From contig JAPXFQ010002640.1 of the NCBI GenBank assembly GCA_028564705.1, positions 806,001 through 870,000 of the forward strand: DNA of 64,000 nucleotides, given 5' to 3'. Shown piece by piece: positions 60,633 to 64,000 of this stretch. This stretch comes from Apricaphanius iberus. Taxonomy: Eukaryota; Chordata; Actinopteri; Cyprinodontiformes; Aphaniidae. A program made the position numbers and the translations under genes. Positions within the stretch are counted from its first letter, which is position 1. Each line of letters begins with the position of its first letter. The notes beneath the pieces were generated by a model. That model worked only from the letters and a program-made list of their open reading frames with translations, did not search any database and was not told where the DNA came from.

Positions 60633-61893
60633 TACACTCAACAAAAATATAAACACAACACCTTTGTTTCTGCTCCCATTTTTCATGAGATGGACTTAAA
60701 GATCTAAAATTCATTCCAGATACACAATATTACCATTTCTCTCAAACATTGTTCACAAATCAGTCTAAATGTGTGATAGTGAGCACTTCTGCTTTGCTGA
60801 GATAATCCATCCCACCTCACAGGTGTGCCACATCAAGATGCTGATCTGACATCATGATTAGTGCACAGGTGTACCTTATACTGCCCACAATAAAAGGCCA
60901 CCCTGGAATGTGCAGTTTTGTCTCACAGCAAAATGCCACAGATGCCACAAGCATTGAGGGAGCGTGCAATTGGCATGCTGACAGCAGGAATGTCAACCAG
61001 ATCTGTTGCTCGTGCATTGAATGTTTATTTCTCCACCATAAGCCGTCTCCAAAGACGTTTCAGAGAATATTGCAGTACATCCAACTGGCCTCACAACCGC
61101 AGACCACGTGTAACCACACCAGCCCAGGACCTCTACATCCAGCAGGTTCACCTCCAAGATTGTCTGAGACCAGCCACTCAGACAGCTGAATACACAGAGA
61201 TACCGTGATGAGATCCTGAGGCCCATTGTTGTGCCATACATCCATGAACATCACCTCATGTTTCAGCAAGATAATGCACGGCCCCATGTTGCAAGGATCT
61301 GTACACAATTCTTGGAAGCTGAAAATGTCCCAGTTCTTGCATGGCCAGCATACTCACCGGACATGTCACCCATTGAGCATGTTTGGGATGTGCTTGACCG
61401 GCGTATACGACAGCGTGTACCAGTTCCCACTAATATTCCAACAACTTTGCACAGCCATTGAAGAGGAGTGGACCAACATTCCACAGGCTAAAATTGACAA
61501 TCTGATCAACTCTACGCAAAGAAGGTGTGTTGTACTGCATGAGGCAAATGGTGGTCACACCAGATACTGACCGGTTCTGACTCCCCAGAACCCCAATAAA
61601 ACAAAAAAAAACTGTACATTCCAGGGTGGCCTTTTATTGTGGGCAGTATAAGATACACCTGTGCACTAATCGTGATGTCAGATCAGCATCTTGATGTGGT
61701 ACACCTGTGAGGTGGGATGGATTATCTCAGCAAAGCGAAATGCTCACTTTCACACATTTAGTCTGATTTGTGAACAATGTTTGAGAGAAATGGTAATATT
61801 GTGTATCTGGAATGAATTTTAGATCTTTAAGTCCATCTCATGAAAAATGGGAGCAGAAACAAAGGTGTTGTGCTTATATTTTTGTTGAGTGTA
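60633..61893 (+). mobile_element. Tc1-like element with ~285-bp TIRs, internally deleted
   Basis: TA duplications at 60633-60634 and 61892-61893 bound a 1,257-bp element starting CACTCAACAAAAATATAA. The inverted termini are long (60635-60919 and 61607-61891) and differ by only a handful of bases, so this is one of the youngest insertions in the window. The transposase between is shortened by a deletion. Because both ends are intact, the copy could have been moved by transposase from another copy. Confidence 0.95.
60918..61570 (+). pseudogene. Tc1 transposase, internally deleted and frameshifted
   Basis: Transposase of the Tc1/mariner superfamily. The N-terminal part (60918-61190) has the helix-turn-helix region with A-L-R-E-R-A-I-G-M-L and S-T-I-S-R-L-Q-R-R-F. 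Near 61190-61196 it jumps to R-Y-R-D-E-I-L, late in the catalytic domain. The first catalytic Asp region is therefore lost. The remaining catalytic part has Q-Q-D-N-A-R-P-H and S-P-D-M-S-P-I-E-H-V-W, with an Asp and the last Glu of the D-D-E triad. A further frame change near 61437 separates the C-terminal E-E-E-W and C-V-V-L-H-E-A-N-G-G. The product would be inactive. Confidence 0.9.
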
Positions 61894-62175
61894 ATAAGCA
61901 TTTCCTAGACGTGCTGAACTCGTAGGGGAGATTAGTGCTAATGTTTAATAACAAAACATGGTTAAATTTAGTCATTTTGGGCCATATAATGCTTTATTAC
62001 AGGCGTCACACTCCTGCCCCCATTGACTCCCATTATATGGCTATACGGTGATCACAAGTGGATAAAAACTCCTCCTGAACAACTTCAAGTAGTTCCAAAC
62101 TTGTCTTGGTGAGTAATTGAACATATAATTTGCTAAAAATAACATCCATGTTGAAAAAAAGAGCTTTCTCTTTAA

Positions 62176-64000
62176 ATGGATTGCTTTAGGTTTTCAAAAT
62201 GAAAATGTAAAGTATTTTCACATTAATTCTGTTTTACAGAGCTTTAAACCATTGTCATGTTTATTGGGAAGGTATTTACACTAATGCCGATTAATATGTA
62301 TAGGGAAAATTAAGGTAGAAGAAGATGCACAACCAGTGATTGCCAGTATTCCTGTGTGAAAGATATACTGAAGATGGGACATGGTAATTGTCCCTGATCT
62401 TAGAAGCCATCTATTAGAAAATTAAGGTGCAGAAAAAAAATCAGAAAGCATCCATTTTTCAGTTGAGATCACAGTTGTAGAAAGTTGCCTTTATTGTTGG
62501 CCTTTCATGGACTAGCCCTTAGCTTAAACATCCTGGACCAACTAACCTAGATTTATAGCAAATGAAGATGATAAGAGTGGTATATACTGCAGGTAAAGAA
62601 TTAACTATAGAATAATCACCTCAACCTTCCCAAACCATTCCTTGATCACCTAATTGTTGGACTTTCGAACAACAATCCCAGTTGAAAATGTGTCTAAGAA
62701 TTAAGAAAAAGTCATAGATGTTTCATTGTAACAACTTTCAGTCATTTCGAGTAGCACCAAAATGGCTGCAGCATGACTAAGAAAACCCCTGAATGTAATT
62801 GTTTCTAAAACCTGACCGGAATGAATCATAGCTGTTGGGCCTGACTCCACAACCAGCCCCACCCGGTTCTTTTCCATCAGCAGTCTATTCCTTACCTTGT
62901 AATTAAACATCAGCCCTCATCTTTCATTTTCCATCCATCCAAAACCATTTTACTGGATTACCAGCCAAAACCGGATTCCTTTTCTGATGTGCTCCTACCC
63001 TTTACCTCTCAAATCATAACCACCATTTGCTCCTTCAAAGACGCTTGTTCATGGTGTGCTTATGTTCAGGCATTGCTAATACCACAGTAGCCACAGAATT
63101 TTAAAGACATGATTTTTTTAAACTAGTATCATAGTTCTGAATTTACCCACACTCTATTGACAGACAACTCAAAGAAAATTAACTCAAAAATCCTTCTTTT
63201 GAGTTTTACCTCCTGCTGTCAGACAAGCTTTGATTTCTGCTATCTTTAAAAATAACTTTGGTATGGAATAGCTTAGATCAACAAGTGCATGGCAGAGTGG
63301 CTCAGTCCAAGTCCAGACTTAAAGAGCTACTTTTTCAGGGTTTTCTTCCTACTTTTCCAGTTTGCTGCAAAAAGAGATGTTGCCTGGCCAAACAAGAGAC
63401 ACACGTGAAGGGAGGGTCTGGCGCTGTCAACACTTCTTTCATGTTTCAACTCCAACTCCCTATGGAAATGAGGCCAAGACTAGGCTTGTTTTATACTCCA
63501 CAGCGGCAGGATGGCTGATGTAGGCAATTAAAGACTGAGCCAGATTCAGATTAAAGTGCAGTGTAAAGTTTTAAACTAAATAGGGCACTCTACTGACACT
63601 TTTCAGAGATAGAAAGTAAATGTTTTTACTAAAATTGTACTAGAATGCTAGAAATAATGACTAGACATGTAAATAGCACTATTAGACACTTATGTACACA
63701 GTTTATCAGCAAAAAAGTTGATATGGGGGTGAGTTGCACCTCTGGCGCATAGCGGTCACTGTGGTGGGCAGCTATTAAAAAACATTTTCTTGTAAATGGC
63801 CATTTTTTTGTTAGCCACTAGAGTGTTCTCTACTGTACCACTCCATTGAGGTCAATTCAGTAGTCAGTCATTGTAACTGCAAGAACTCTTTCTCTGAATC
63901 CAAAATGGCTGTGATTCAGTCAGACCTGTTGATCAGGAATATCCTGTCAGTCCTTCTGTTCTAGTAGACCCAGAAGGATAACAAAAATATGATAGTATAC
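62176..64000. other. gene-free stretch to the window end
   Basis: No gene, element end or simple repeat of note. The open frame at 63258-63518 has no recognised motif. Confidence 0.4.

Larger units (their letters stand above)
60044..62175. mobile_element. TTAA-target element with long TIRs, host of a nested Tc1
   Basis: TTAA at 60044-60047 and 62172-62175. The termini are inverted: AGGGAAAGTTGATTTTTTT on the left and AGAGAAAGCTCTTTTTTTC on the right. Inverted similarity continues far inward, for example AATGGGAGTTAATGGGGGCA (60187 on) against the reversed AATGGGAGTCAATGGGGGCA near 62015-62035. Without the nested Tc1 it is about 865 bp. A partial relative lies at 12170-12310. No transposase is recognised. 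Confidence 0.8.

Noticed and set aside
1..64000. CRISPR arrays, operons or prokaryotic genes
   Set aside because: No regularly spaced repeats of that type and no dense coding. Every strong signal is of eukaryotic transposon origin.

Overview
The window looks like a gene-poor stretch of a ray-finned fish genome, most likely a percomorph teleost. The reasons are AT-rich sequence, no compact operons or ribosome binding sites, and a repeat content typical of teleosts: many Tc1 remnants, hAT elements, TTAA-target elements with terminal inverted repeats (TIRs), tRNA-derived SINEs ending in GGAT repeats, and 5'-truncated LINE ends. I found no host protein-coding gene, rRNA gene or functional tRNA gene. 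Nearly all open frames are chance frames or decayed transposon genes. The DNA is therefore probably intergenic or a very large intron.

Layout. 0.8-3.2 kb: a broken Ty3/gypsy pol on the minus strand between two direct repeats. 5.2-6.4 kb: a 5'-truncated LINE-like insertion with target-site duplications (TSDs). 7.2-7.5 kb: a Tc1 end. 8.7-8.8 kb: an AT microsatellite closed by a perfect palindrome. 14.2-18.6 kb: a TTAA element, a hAT MITE (short non-autonomous element) inside a 44-bp tandem duplication, and a Tc1 split by a hAT-like insertion. 21.1-21.9 kb: a Tc1 remnant. 24.9-25.5 kb: a second copy of the LINE family with a 15-bp TSD. 26.3-26.7 kb: a foldback with tRNA-like arms. 29-30 kb: another TTAA element. 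32.2-37 kb: a dense stack of a SINE, two abutting TTAA elements, an almost full-length but dead hAT transposon, and a SINE tail. 38.1-38.6 kb: a double-hairpin foldback. 39.7-45.6 kb: five TE fragments, four of them Tc1. 51.5-54.8 kb: a Tc1 carrying its own 169-bp insertion, then a TTAA-like element with a conserved exon. 57.9-58.2 kb: a full-length SINE with TSDs. 60.0-62.2 kb: a TTAA element with an internally deleted long-TIR Tc1 nested inside.

How the parts relate. The region reads as a layered insertion record, and several events can be ordered by nesting and TSDs. The most unusual signal is that two TTAA-target elements with different termini (33.3-34.2 and 53.5-54.8 kb) each carry a decayed exon for the same short protein module. 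In each the exon is followed by a good splice donor. A third TTAA element carries a decayed THAP-like zinc-finger start. This points to Kolobok-type ancestry or to captured exons rather than piggyBac. Between the repeats lie a few less repetitive blocks with homeodomain-like ATTA/TAAT sites that may be conserved non-coding elements. That cannot be shown from one sequence. I did not find a clearly new biological system.
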